Under the pieces are notes generated by a model that saw only the letters and a list, made by a program, of their open reading frames with translations, ran no database searches and had not been told where the DNA came from. From Microbacterium psychrotolerans (GTDB lineage: Bacteria; Actinomycetota; Actinomycetes; Actinomycetales; Microbacteriaceae), in the NCBI RefSeq assembly GCF_031085295.1, contig NZ_JAVFWO010000002.1, positions 1 through 64,000 on the forward strand: a stretch of DNA of 64,000 nucleotides, given 5' to 3'. Shown here piece by piece: positions 18,222-26,705 of this stretch. A program made the position numbers and the translations under genes. Each line of letters begins with the position of its first letter. The stretch's first letter is position 1.

Positions 18222-18375
18222 GATGTGTGCCTGTCCGGCAGTGAGATGCTGCCTGGGTTCTTGCCCGGGCGCGGTTCCGGCCTCTTCGAGGTCGCCGCGC
18301 GGGCGGAAGTGCGATCCACGCCCTTCTCTCCCACAGGCGCGGGCGCCCCGATCCGACGCCGGGGACGTGACCCAC

Positions 18376-18390
18376 GATACCGGAGGTATC
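18376..18390. repeat. short inverted repeat in the helicase leader region
   Basis: GATACC-GGA-GGTATC, a perfect six-base stem with a three-base spacer, lies in the 212-base gap between the divergent helicase and ferritin-like genes. TATCGT on the minus strand overlaps its left arm and could be the helicase -10. An operator or leader hairpin is possible. Confidence 0.35.
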
Positions 18391-18420
18391 CGGCGTGAAC
18401 ACGTGAAGGGCGCCGCCTCG

Positions 18421-18426
18421 TAGGCT
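18421..18426 (+). promoter_or_regulatory. -10 element of the ferritin-like gene (leaderless)
   Basis: TAGGCT seven bases before the ATG at 18434; no ribosome-binding site. Confidence 0.5.
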
Positions 18427-18433
18427 TTCGTGC

Positions 18434-19147
18434 ATGGTGAAGTGGTTCTGGGAGCGGCGCGAGACCGGCCGCAAACTGCAGCTGCGCTCGCGGGACGAGC
18501 TGAGCGGCGGCAATCGTGTGGACTTCGAGGAGCTCGCCCCCGACATCGACACGTTCCTCGGACAGGCCGCCTATCTGCAGCTGGGGTTCTTCGAGACCCT
18601 CACCGAGCTGATCCAGACGACTCCGGAGCTCGGAGAGAAGGAGGCGGTCTCCCGCGCCGCCGGCGCCGCGCTCACCAAGCACGAGGCTCTGGTCGCGCTC
18701 ATCCGGGAGCGCGGCGACGATCCGACCGAGATCATGCGGCCGTTCCGCGAGCCGCTCGACGGCTTCCGCGCGGCGACCCACGGGGTCCGTTCTCAGGAGA
18801 CGATGCTGTCGGTGCACATCACGGCGGGCATGCTCGACGACTTCTACCTCGCGTTGTCGGCGAGCTACGGCGAGACCGGCGACCGCGTCGCCCGCATCCT
18901 GCAGGCCGACGACGACCGGCAGGCCATCGTGGAGCTGATCACCGAGACCATCGCGAGCGACGCCGAGTGGAAATCGCTGCTGGCGCTGTGGGGCCGCCGG
19001 CTCGTCGGCGACACGCTGCTCATCGCCCGTGCCGCGCTGCGGCCGATGTCACTGGGGCGCGCGGAGGAGCAGAAGGTCGAGCCCGTCTTCACCGAGCTGA
19101 TGGCCGCTCACTCGCGCCGCATGGACGCGATGGGGCTGGCGGCCTGA
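18434..19147 (+). CDS. ferritin-like protein, MiaE_2 (tRNA hydroxylase-like) family
   Basis: A 237-residue helical protein of the actinobacterial ferritin-like family named after MiaE, the tRNA-(ms2io6A) hydroxylase. Candidate di-iron ligands are spread over the helices: FFETLTELI, TKHEALVALI, SVHITAGML and a late Glu in EPVFTELMAAHSRRM, where His-Ser-Arg-Arg ends the fold. No transmembrane segment is seen. True tRNA hydroxylase activity has not, to my knowledge, been shown for this branch. From memory, M. tuberculosis Rv3210c is homologous and lies beside rhlE. Confidence 0.75.
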   Translation: MVKWFWERRETGRKLQLRSRDELSGGNRVDFEELAPDIDTFLGQAAYLQLGFFETLTELIQTTPELGEKEAVSRAAGAALTKHEALVALIRERGDDPTEIMRPFREPLDGFRAATHGVRSQETMLSVHITAGMLDDFYLALSASYGETGDRVARILQADDDRQAIVELITETIASDAEWKSLLALWGRRLVGDTLLIARAALRPMSLGRAEEQKVEPVFTELMAAHSRRMDAMGLAA

Positions 19148-19229
19148 GCCTCCGGCTGCAAGCCGCTGACTGGCGCGGGCGTTCGCCCGCGGTCGCGGTG
19201 GGTCCGATGTCCGGCGACGCTGCGCCAGA

Positions 19230-19520
19230 TCAGCCGATGCCGAGGCGGGTCTTCTCGCGCGCGTCGTGAGCGACACGGATGCGGGAGATCGCGATGATCG
19301 CCGGGTAGGTGACGACGATCGGGACGATCAGCGCCGCGAGCCACGGCCACGGGGTGTCGATGCCGACCCCCGCCCACGTCAGGATCGCCCACGCGAGTCC
19401 TGCCGAGACGGCGCCGATCATCGGGGCGACCACGACACCGCGCGTCAGCCGCTGGTGCAGCTGGAAGTGGATGCCGAGGCCGATGACCGCGCCGACGATG
19501 AAGGCGATGAGGATCTGCAC
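19230..19520 (-). CDS. small membrane protein of unknown function
   Basis: A 96-residue protein with three hydrophobic stretches (MQILIAFIVGAVIGLGIHF, VVVAPMIGAVSAGLAWAILTW, WPWLAALIVPIVVTYPAIIAI) and a short basic C-terminus (RIRVAHDAREKTRLGIG). It lies 13 bases downstream of the DUF3107 gene on the same strand, so it is probably co-transcribed. The composition is clearly that of a real membrane protein; I do not recognise the family. Confidence 0.68.
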   Translation of the reverse strand: MQILIAFIVGAVIGLGIHFQLHQRLTRGVVVAPMIGAVSAGLAWAILTWAGVGIDTPWPWLAALIVPIVVTYPAIIAISRIRVAHDAREKTRLGIG

Positions 19521-19533
19521 GTCGAGAGTCCGA

Positions 19534-19758
19534 TCAGGCCACGAAGCCGACGCGGCGGGACTCCTCGGAGCCGAGCTCGATGTACGCCAGGCCGGCGGTG
19601 GGGACGATGTACGAGTTGCCCTTGGCGTCGGCGAACGTCACGTGCGTCGCGCCCGCGTCCAGCGCCGCGGCGACGGACTTCTTCACGTCGGCCGCCGGCT
19701 CGTTCGTCTCGAAGTTGAGCTCGCGGCCGGTGTTCGCGATGCCGATGCGGATCTCCAC
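19534..19758 (-). CDS. DUF3107 domain protein
   Basis: A 74-residue actinobacterial protein: an N-terminal beta-strand (MEIRIGIANTGRELNFET), a helix (DVKKSVAAALDAG) and a C-terminal strand pair (THVTFADAKGNSYIVPTAGLAYIELG). This is the full DUF3107 family, sometimes labelled ATP-binding without proof. The GTG start is supported by AGGAGG eight bases upstream. From memory the M. tuberculosis homologue is Rv3208A (TB9.4), in the same neighbourhood of rhlE and the adn genes. Confidence 0.85.
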   Translation of the reverse strand: MEIRIGIANTGRELNFETNEPAADVKKSVAAALDAGATHVTFADAKGNSYIVPTAGLAYIELGSEESRRVGFVA

Positions 19759-19904
19759 GTGACTGACCTCCTGCGCGGGGCGACGGTGTACTAGCCGAAA
19801 GGCTGAGGGCTCCCCGGACGCATGGCAACTCTACGACACAGCGGAGGGGCATCCGCCCGCCCCGGACACGCTCTGGGCGAACGGCCGATGTCGGCCGGCC
19901 GCGC

Positions 19905-19910
19905 TACCGT
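19905..19910 (+). promoter_or_regulatory. -10 element of adnA (leaderless)
   Basis: TACCGT six bases before the GTG start. Confidence 0.45.
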
Positions 19911-19916
19911 CGAAGG

Positions 19917-22900
19917 GTGAACTCGGGGAGCCAGCAGCGCGCGACGTACGCGCCGGACGCGCCGCAGCGGTCCGTGCTGGCCCTCCCCGTCGAGGCATCG
20001 GGTGTCGTCGTCGGCGCACCCGGAACGGGCAAGACCGAGACGCTGGTCGCCCGGGTGGCGGCCCTCGTCGAGGCGGGCGTCGACCCCGACACCGTGCTCG
20101 TCCTGACACCCTCCCGCCAGACCGCGACGGCCCTGCGCGACCGGCTCGGACTCGCCGTCGAGGTGGCGACGACCGGTCCGCTCGCACGTTCGGTCGCGTC
20201 GTACGCGTTCCAGATCGTCCGGGCGCACGCGGTAGCCGTCGACGCCGACCCGCCGCAGCTGCTCACCGGTGGCGACGAGGACCAGATCATCCGCGATCTC
20301 CTCGAAGGCGACGAAGAGGACGAGGCGGCCGGGGCCGTGCGCTGGCCGGACTGGCTCGGCGCCGCGATCCGCGGCACCGCCGGCTTCCGCACGGAGGTGC
20401 GCACCTTCCTCGCCGAATGCACCACGCTCGGCATCGGACCTCGGCGCCTGCGCGAGCTGGGCGAGCGTCACGAGCTGCCCGCCTGGGTCGCGCTCTCCTC
20501 GTTCTTCGCCGAGTACCTGCAGGTGCGCGACGGCATGCGCGGCGCGCATCGGGATGCCGCGGGACTGGTCCGCGAGGCCGTCGGCCTGTTGCGCACGGCG
20601 CCGGCCGGCAGCCCGGCAGTCGACCGGGTGGGAGTGGTGCTCGTCGACGACGCGCAGGAGCTGACGCTCGGCGGTGTCGAACTGCTGGAGGCCGTGCGCG
20701 CGCGCGGTGCCGCCGTGCTCGCCTTCGGCGATCCGGATGTCGGCTCCGGCTCGTTCCGCGGCGCGACGCCCGAGAACTTCGCGCGCCTGGCGGCGTCGCT
20801 CGGCACGGTGCACGTGCTCAGCGGCGGGCATCGCGGCACGGTGTGGCAGCGCGAGCTCGTGGGAGGGGTGACCCAGCGCATCGGCGCGGTCGGCGTGGTC
20901 GCCCATCGCGGCGCCGCCGCCGACACCGAACCCGACGCGTCGGTGCGGGTGCTCACCGTGAACTCGACGGCCGAGGAGTACGACGCCGTCGCCCGCGTGC
21001 TGCGTGAGCGTCACGTGCACGACGGCGTGCCGTGGCGGGAGTGCGCGGTGATCGCCCACGACACACGCCAGGTGGCCGCGCTCGAGGCCGAGCTGTCGGC
21101 CAGAGAGGTGCCCGCGCGCTCGAGCGGCCCGGGCCGGGCGCTCGGCGCGGTGCGGCCCGTGGCCGACCTGCTGCGGCTCGTCGAACTCGCCTCCCGCGAC
21201 GAATGGACCTTCGAGGAGGTGTCGGCGGCCTTGGTCGGCACGTACGGCCGGCTCGACGTGATCGAGCTCCGCCGGCTCCGTTCGGCCCTGCGCCACGCCG
21301 AGCTGCGTCGCGTGCTCGATACGGGCGCCGACGAGGTCGAGGACGCGGATGACGCGCAGGACGGGCGGACCGCGGAGCGCTCGGGGCGCGACCTGGTGCT
21401 GTCGGCGATGCGGCAGCCGCTGGAGTTCGATCTGCTCGACACGCGCGAGGCGCGGCGCGCGGGGTCGCTCGCGCGCACCCTCCAGGCGCTGCGCGACGAC
21501 CTCGACCGCGGCGCGACCGCCCACGAGCTGCTCTGGACCGCGTGGGACCGCAGCGGGCTCGCGCGCCCCTGGGCGGAACTGGCGCGAGGGAACGGCCCTC
21601 TGGCCGAGCAGGCCCACCGCGACCTCGACGCCCTGGTCGCGCTGTTCCAGGCCGCGAAGCGTTTCGTGGAGCGCTCGCTCGACGCCGATCCGCGCGTGTT
21701 CGTACGGTCGATCCTCGACAGCGGCGTCGCGGAGGATCGCCTGGAGGCTCCGACGCGCGACGACAGCGTCCGCATCATGACGCCGGCCGGCGCACTGGGC
21801 CTCGAATTCGACACCGTCGTCGTCGCCGGTGTGCAGGACGGCGTGTGGCCGAACACGCGACTGCGAGGGAGTCTGCTCGACACCTGGCGACTGGCGGATG
21901 CCGCCACCCGCTCCGACGGCGAGACGCTCGGCGCCTTCGACCGTCGCCGCGCGGCGATGCACGACGAGCTGCGGCTGCTCGCGCGGGCTCTGTCGCGCGC
22001 CACTGCGCAGCTGATCGTGACCGCCGTGGACGATGACGACACCGGCCCGAGCGTCTTCTTCGAGCTGCTCCCCGACCCTGAGCCGCTGGAGCTCGACCAT
22101 CCGGTGTCGCTGCGCGGACTCGTGGCGCGACACCGGCGGACGCTCACCCAGCAGGGATCTCGCACGCTCATTGCGGCCGGAGCGCGTCCGGGCACGGCAC
22201 CGGCGGGTCCGTGGGCGACCTCCGCGGCACGCGCCGCCGAACAGCTCGCCCTGCTGGCGGATGCCGGAGTACCCGGCGCCGCTCCGCGCGAGTGGTACGG
22301 CGTCTCCCGTCCGACGTCCACCGGCCCCCTCCGGGACCTGTCGCGAGAAGACGTGCGCGTCTCGCCATCCCGCCTGCACGCTCTCGAGGAGTGCGAGCTG
22401 AACTGGGTCATCGGGGATCTCGGCGGCGACCCGGGCGGGACGACGGCAGGCCTCGGCACGATCATCCATGCGGCACTCGAGCACGCTTCGGGTCACGACG
22501 AAGCGGCTCTCTGGGCCGAGGTGGAGGCGCGGTGGGGCGAGCTGACGTTCGAGGCCGCGTGGCGGGACCGCGCCGAGCAGACCCGCGCGCGCGACCTGGT
22601 GCGGCGCCTGCATCTGTATCTGCGGCGTTTCGAGGACGCGGGAGGCGCGCTGATCGGGGCCGAGCCCCACTTCGAGGTGCACATCCCGCTCTTCGACGGC
22701 GAGGTCGTACAAGCTTCGGATGCGAGGCTTGCCGATCCCGCACCCGACGGCACCGGCGCCGACGACCACCGCGTGATCCTGTCGGGCTACATCGATCGCG
22801 TGGAGCTCACGCCCGAGGGGACCGTGGTCATCATGGATCTCAAGACGGGCAAGCGAGAGCCGCAGACCGATGCCAAGGTGCTCGACAATCCGCAGCTCGC

Positions 22901-23192
22901 GGCCTATCAGCTGGCGTTCGAGGCCGGCGCGATCGCCGAGGCGAACGGATACCCCGCCGGCGGCGCGAAGCTTCTCGTCCTCCGCCCGACCGCGACGAAG
23001 TCCGACTATGCGACGCCGTGGCAGCCTCCGTTCGACGAGGAGCGCCGGGACGCGTTCCTCGGCCGCATCCGCACGGCCGTGGCGGTCATGCGCGGAGAGA
23101 CCTTCACCGCACCCTACGAAGAGCACTGCCGCGACGAGCACTCCTACGGACTGTGCCGCATCCACACGGTGGGCGCGGTGAGCGCCTCGTGA
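19917..23192 (+). CDS. adnA: helicase-nuclease subunit AdnA-like (UvrD/RecB type)
   Basis: A 1091-residue subunit of the AdnAB DNA end-resection motor-nuclease, the actinobacterial counterpart of RecBCD/AddAB. Residues 15-700 are a UvrD-like motor with Walker A GAPGTGKT (33-40) and PSRQTA; Walker B reads VLVDDAQEL, so the usual Asp-Glu pair is Asp-Asp. The C-terminus is a RecB-type nuclease with IIHAALEH, GYIDRVEL, IMDLKTGK and QLAAYQLA. Only three Cys are available for the iron staple (LEEC, EEHC and GLC). The GTG start follows TACCGT by six bases. The stop overlaps the adnB start (GTGA), so the partners are coupled. Confidence 0.88.
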   Translation: MNSGSQQRATYAPDAPQRSVLALPVEASGVVVGAPGTGKTETLVARVAALVEAGVDPDTVLVLTPSRQTATALRDRLGLAVEVATTGPLARSVASYAFQIVRAHAVAVDADPPQLLTGGDEDQIIRDLLEGDEEDEAAGAVRWPDWLGAAIRGTAGFRTEVRTFLAECTTLGIGPRRLRELGERHELPAWVALSSFFAEYLQVRDGMRGAHRDAAGLVREAVGLLRTAPAGSPAVDRVGVVLVDDAQELTLGGVELLEAVRARGAAVLAFGDPDVGSGSFRGATPENFARLAASLGTVHVLSGGHRGTVWQRELVGGVTQRIGAVGVVAHRGAAADTEPDASVRVLTVNSTAEEYDAVARVLRERHVHDGVPWRECAVIAHDTRQVAALEAELSAREVPARSSGPGRALGAVRPVADLLRLVELASRDEWTFEEVSAALVGTYGRLDVIELRRLRSALRHAELRRVLDTGADEVEDADDAQDGRTAERSGRDLVLSAMRQPLEFDLLDTREARRAGSLARTLQALRDDLDRGATAHELLWTAWDRSGLARPWAELARGNGPLAEQAHRDLDALVALFQAAKRFVERSLDADPRVFVRSILDSGVAEDRLEAPTRDDSVRIMTPAGALGLEFDTVVVAGVQDGVWPNTRLRGSLLDTWRLADAATRSDGETLGAFDRRRAAMHDELRLLARALSRATAQLIVTAVDDDDTGPSVFFELLPDPEPLELDHPVSLRGLVARHRRTLTQQGSRTLIAAGARPGTAPAGPWATSAARAAEQLALLADAGVPGAAPREWYGVSRPTSTGPLRDLSREDVRVSPSRLHALEECELNWVIGDLGGDPGGTTAGLGTIIHAALEHASGHDEAALWAEVEARWGELTFEAAWRDRAEQTRARDLVRRLHLYLRRFEDAGGALIGAEPHFEVHIPLFDGEVVQASDARLADPAPDGTGADDHRVILSGYIDRVELTPEGTVVIMDLKTGKREPQTDAKVLDNPQLAAYQLAFEAGAIAEANGYPAGGAKLLVLRPTATKSDYATPWQPPFDEERRDAFLGRIRTAVAVMRGETFTAPYEEHCRDEHSYGLCRIHTVGAVSAS

Positions 23193-26100
23193 CCGTCGTG
23201 CAGGGTGTGTCCACCCAGCCGACGCTTGCAGACCCCATCGCATCCACGCCGATGCTGTCGGCGCGCGTCATCGCGGCCGCGCTCGGCCAGTTCCCCCCGA
23301 CGGACGAGCAGACCGCGGTCATCGAGGCACCCCTGGCACCGGCTCTCGTCGTCGCGGGTGCCGGCAGCGGCAAGACCGAGACGATGGCTGCGCGGGTCGT
23401 GTGGCTGGTGGCGAACGGCATCGTCCGCCGCGACGAGGTGCTCGGTCTGACCTTCACCCGTAAGGCGGCCGGTGAACTGGCCGAGCGCATCCAGAAGCGT
23501 CTCGCGCGGCTGGCCGAGTTCGAGCGCCGTGGCCTGCTTCCCGCGCTGCCGGGCCTGGCCGAGGCCGGAGCCCTTGCCCCGTTCGGCGAGCTCGAGAGGT
23601 CCGGAGCAGATGGCGCTCGCGCGACCGCCGAGCGCCACCGGCTGCTCGATGCCCTCGCGCACGCGGTGGATGCGACCCCGCAGGATTCCGCCGACGACGC
23701 CCTGCTTCATCGGCCGACGGTGGCGACGTACAACAGCTTCGCCGACCAGATCGTCCGCGAGCATGCGCTGCGGATCGGGCGGGATGCCGAGGCCGCCGTC
23801 CTCTCGGAGTCGGCGGCTTGGCTGCTCATGCGCCGCGTCGTCTTCGCCTCTGACGATCCGCGCCTCGAGGCGCGTGGTGAGGCGGTGCGGTCCATCGTCG
23901 ACGCGGCGCTGCGGATCGCGCGCGACGGGGTCGACAACCTGGTCGACTTCGACGCGCTCGCCGCGTTCCCCGAGCGCTTCCGCACGGTGCGCGAACTGCC
24001 GTCGACCAACCGCCGGACGACCGTCTACGCCGACGTCGCCGACGCGGTGGAACGGGTCGATGCTCTGGCGCTCCTGACCGATCTCGCCCGGGAGTACGCC
24101 GCAGAGAAGCTCCGGCTCGGAGTCATCGACTTCTCCGACCAGGTGGCCGGCGCGCTCGAAGTCGTCGCCAGTCATCCCGCTGTGGCGGACGAGCTGCGCG
24201 ACCGCTATCGCGTCGTCCTCCTCGACGAGTATCAGGACACATCGGTGGCGCAGACCGACCTGCTGGCGGCGCTCTTCGCGGGCACCGGGGTGATGGCCGT
24301 CGGCGATCCGCATCAGGCGATCTACGGCTGGCGCGGCGCGAGTGCCGGCAATCTGGGCGGCTTCGCCGACGCGTTCTGCCCGGGCTCGCCCTGCCCGCGG
24401 TACGCGCTCCTGACCAGCTGGCGCAACAGTGCCTCCGTGCTGACGGCGGCCAACGCCGTGCTCGCGCCGCTCGCGGCGTCCGCCGGAACGGTGGCGGTGG
24501 AGGAACTGCGCGCGAGGCCCGGTGCTCCGGCGGGTGACGTCGAGCTCGGCTTCGACGCCGACCTCGACACCGAGGCCGATCGCGTGGCCCACTGGTTCGC
24601 GCGCGTGCGCGCAGAGCGCGCGCAGGAGGGTCGGCCGACGACCGGCGCCATCCTCTTCCGCAGCAAGAAGCACATGGTGCGCTTCGGCGACGCGCTCGGG
24701 CGGCGCGGCATCCCGCATCGGATCCTCGGCCTCGGCGGACTGCTCTCGACGCCCGAAGTGGTCGACGTGGTCTGCGCATTGCGGGTCATCAGTGATCCGT
24801 CCGCGGGCTCGGCGCTCATCCGTCTGCTGTCGGGTCCTCGCTGGTCGATCGGCCTGCCGGATCTGCGTGAGCTGGCGGCGCTCTCGCGACGCCTCGCACG
24901 GCACGACACCGCCCTTCAGCCACTCGCGCCCGAGGTCGTCGAACGCATTCGCGGCAGTGCCGGCGACGATGACGGCTCGCTCGTCGACGCGCTCGACTTC
25001 GTGCTGCGGCAGAAGCCCGACCACAGCTGGCTGGCGGGATTCACGCCCGAGGCCCGCGAGCGACTGCGCGACGCCGCATCCGTCTTCGCCGGACTCCGGC
25101 AGGCGAGCGGGATGCCGATTCCCGAACTCGTGCGACTGATCGAACTAGAGCTGCGCCTGGACATCGAGCTCGCCGCGAACGAGACGCGAGGACCCGCGCG
25201 CATCGCGTCGGCTCAGCTGCGGGCGTTCGTCGACGAGGTGCACGCCTTCCTCGCGGCAGACGAGACCGGCTCGCTCGCGAGTCTGCTCGCCTGGCTCGAC
25301 CACGCCGAGCAGCTCGACGAGTTCGCGCCGCGCACCGAGCCGCCCGAGGACGACGTCGTGCAGCTGCTCACCATCCACGGCTCGAAGGGCCTCGAGTGGG
25401 ATGCCGTCGCGGTCGTGCGCCTCGTGAAGGATGAGCTGCCGAGCGCACCCCGCGACACCAAGGCCTGGCTGGGTTTCGGCGTGCTGCCCTACGCCTTCCG
25501 CGGAGACTCGGCCTGGCTGCCGGCTCTGGGCTGGCAGTCCGCCCAGACGCAGCAGGAGCTCAAGGAGGCGATCGACGCGTTCGTCGAGGCGAACCGGGGC
25601 CGACAGCTCGAGGAGGACCGACGCCTCGCCTACGTCGCGGTGACCCGCGCCCGCGATCACCTGCTCCTCACCGGGGCGACGTGGTCGGGCACGAAGCGGC
25701 CGCGCACACGGAGCGTCTTCTTCGCCGAGATCGCCGAGGCGCTCGGCGTCACGCTGCCGGACGACGAGGCCGGTGACGATCCGTACCAGGGGGAGCGTCG
25801 CATGCTGCAGTGGCCGATCGATCCGCTCGGTGGCCGCCGCGCGGCAGTCGAGGATGCCGCGCGCGCCGTCGAGGCCGCCTCGGCGGCGCCGCGCGGAGAA
25901 CTCGACCCGCAAGCGGCGCTGCTTCTCGCCGAACGCGACGCGCGCCGCGCGCGACCGGTGCACACCGCTCCGACCCGCATCGCGGCGTCGCGCTACAAGG
26001 AGTACGTGGCCGATCTCGAAGGAACCCTGGCGGGCATCGCGCGTCCCATGCCGGAACGTCCCTTCCGGCAGACGCGGCTCGGCACGCTCTTCCACGCCTG

Positions 26101-26554
26101 GGTCGAGCAGCGGTCCGGACGCGCCGGTCTCGGCGGCTCGCTCGACGACGCACTGTGGGAGACCGACGAGGAGGTTCCCGGCACCGAGGCGTCCGTCGAG
26201 GACGCCGCCGCGCTGGCGGCGCTGCGCGAGCGGTTCCTCGCATCGGAGTGGGCGTCACGGCAGCCGATCGAGGTCGAGACCGAGATCGACTTCACGACGA
26301 TCGGCCCGGACGGGCTCCCGCACATCGTCATCTGCAAGCTCGACGCGGTGTACCGACGCGAAGACCGCGGCGGCCGCATCGAGATCGTCGACTGGAAGAC
26401 GGGCGTCGCGCCGCGAACGCCGGCCGAGAAGGACGAGCGGATGCTGCAGCTCGAGCTCTACCGTCAGGCCTACCACGCCAAACACGGCGTCCCGCTCGAC
26501 GAGATCGACGTCACGCTCTACTACGTCGCGGAGGACGTCATCCTGCGCGGCTGA
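23189..26554 (+). CDS. adnB: helicase-nuclease subunit AdnB-like (UvrD/RecB type)
   Basis: A 1121-residue second subunit of the DNA end-processing motor-nuclease. Motor motifs are complete: the Q-like FPPTDEQ, Walker A GAGSGKTETM, TFTRKAAGELAERI, Walker B LLDEYQDTS, GDPHQAIYGWRGA, LTIHGSKGLEWD and YVAVTRAR. The nuclease domain shows FHAWVEQR, CKLDAVYR, IVDWKTG and QLELYRQAY. The GTG start at the GTGA overlap with adnA is chosen; the open frame extends much further upstream but only antiphase to adnA. Compared with its partner this subunit has an intact ATPase site and is probably the dominant motor. It ends before a hairpin shared with the convergent phosphotransferase gene. Confidence 0.9.
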   Translation: MTVVQGVSTQPTLADPIASTPMLSARVIAAALGQFPPTDEQTAVIEAPLAPALVVAGAGSGKTETMAARVVWLVANGIVRRDEVLGLTFTRKAAGELAERIQKRLARLAEFERRGLLPALPGLAEAGALAPFGELERSGADGARATAERHRLLDALAHAVDATPQDSADDALLHRPTVATYNSFADQIVREHALRIGRDAEAAVLSESAAWLLMRRVVFASDDPRLEARGEAVRSIVDAALRIARDGVDNLVDFDALAAFPERFRTVRELPSTNRRTTVYADVADAVERVDALALLTDLAREYAAEKLRLGVIDFSDQVAGALEVVASHPAVADELRDRYRVVLLDEYQDTSVAQTDLLAALFAGTGVMAVGDPHQAIYGWRGASAGNLGGFADAFCPGSPCPRYALLTSWRNSASVLTAANAVLAPLAASAGTVAVEELRARPGAPAGDVELGFDADLDTEADRVAHWFARVRAERAQEGRPTTGAILFRSKKHMVRFGDALGRRGIPHRILGLGGLLSTPEVVDVVCALRVISDPSAGSALIRLLSGPRWSIGLPDLRELAALSRRLARHDTALQPLAPEVVERIRGSAGDDDGSLVDALDFVLRQKPDHSWLAGFTPEARERLRDAASVFAGLRQASGMPIPELVRLIELELRLDIELAANETRGPARIASAQLRAFVDEVHAFLAADETGSLASLLAWLDHAEQLDEFAPRTEPPEDDVVQLLTIHGSKGLEWDAVAVVRLVKDELPSAPRDTKAWLGFGVLPYAFRGDSAWLPALGWQSAQTQQELKEAIDAFVEANRGRQLEEDRRLAYVAVTRARDHLLLTGATWSGTKRPRTRSVFFAEIAEALGVTLPDDEAGDDPYQGERRMLQWPIDPLGGRRAAVEDAARAVEAASAAPRGELDPQAALLLAERDARRARPVHTAPTRIAASRYKEYVADLEGTLAGIARPMPERPFRQTRLGTLFHAWVEQRSGRAGLGGSLDDALWETDEEVPGTEASVEDAAALAALRERFLASEWASRQPIEVETEIDFTTIGPDGLPHIVICKLDAVYRREDRGGRIEIVDWKTGVAPRTPAEKDERMLQLELYRQAYHAKHGVPLDEIDVTLYYVAEDVILRG

Positions 26555-26664
26555 CCTCGGGACGGCGGGGGCCAGCCTCCGCTGGGGGGCTCGCGACGCG
26601 GTGCCGGTGTGGGCGCACGGCGCGCCACCATTGCGGCGCGCGGCACCTCCGTGTCGCGACGCAG

Positions 26665-26698
26665 GTCGAACGGCGGGACCAGCGTCGCGCCGTTCGAC
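26665..26698. terminator. hairpin between adnB and the convergent phosphotransferase gene
   Basis: Arms GTCGAACGGCG (26665-26675) and CGCCGTTCGAC (26688-26698) form a perfect 11-base-pair stem with a 12-base loop, no U-tract. It is placed to end both convergent transcripts. Confidence 0.5.
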
Positions 26699-26705
26699 GT
26701 CGAGT

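Noticed and set aside
19791..23243. A 1150-codon open frame on the minus strand opposite adnA.
   Set aside because: It has Arg/Ala/Gly/Pro-rich random composition with no domain, while the plus-strand frame carries complete helicase and nuclease motifs. Long antisense frames are expected at this G+C.
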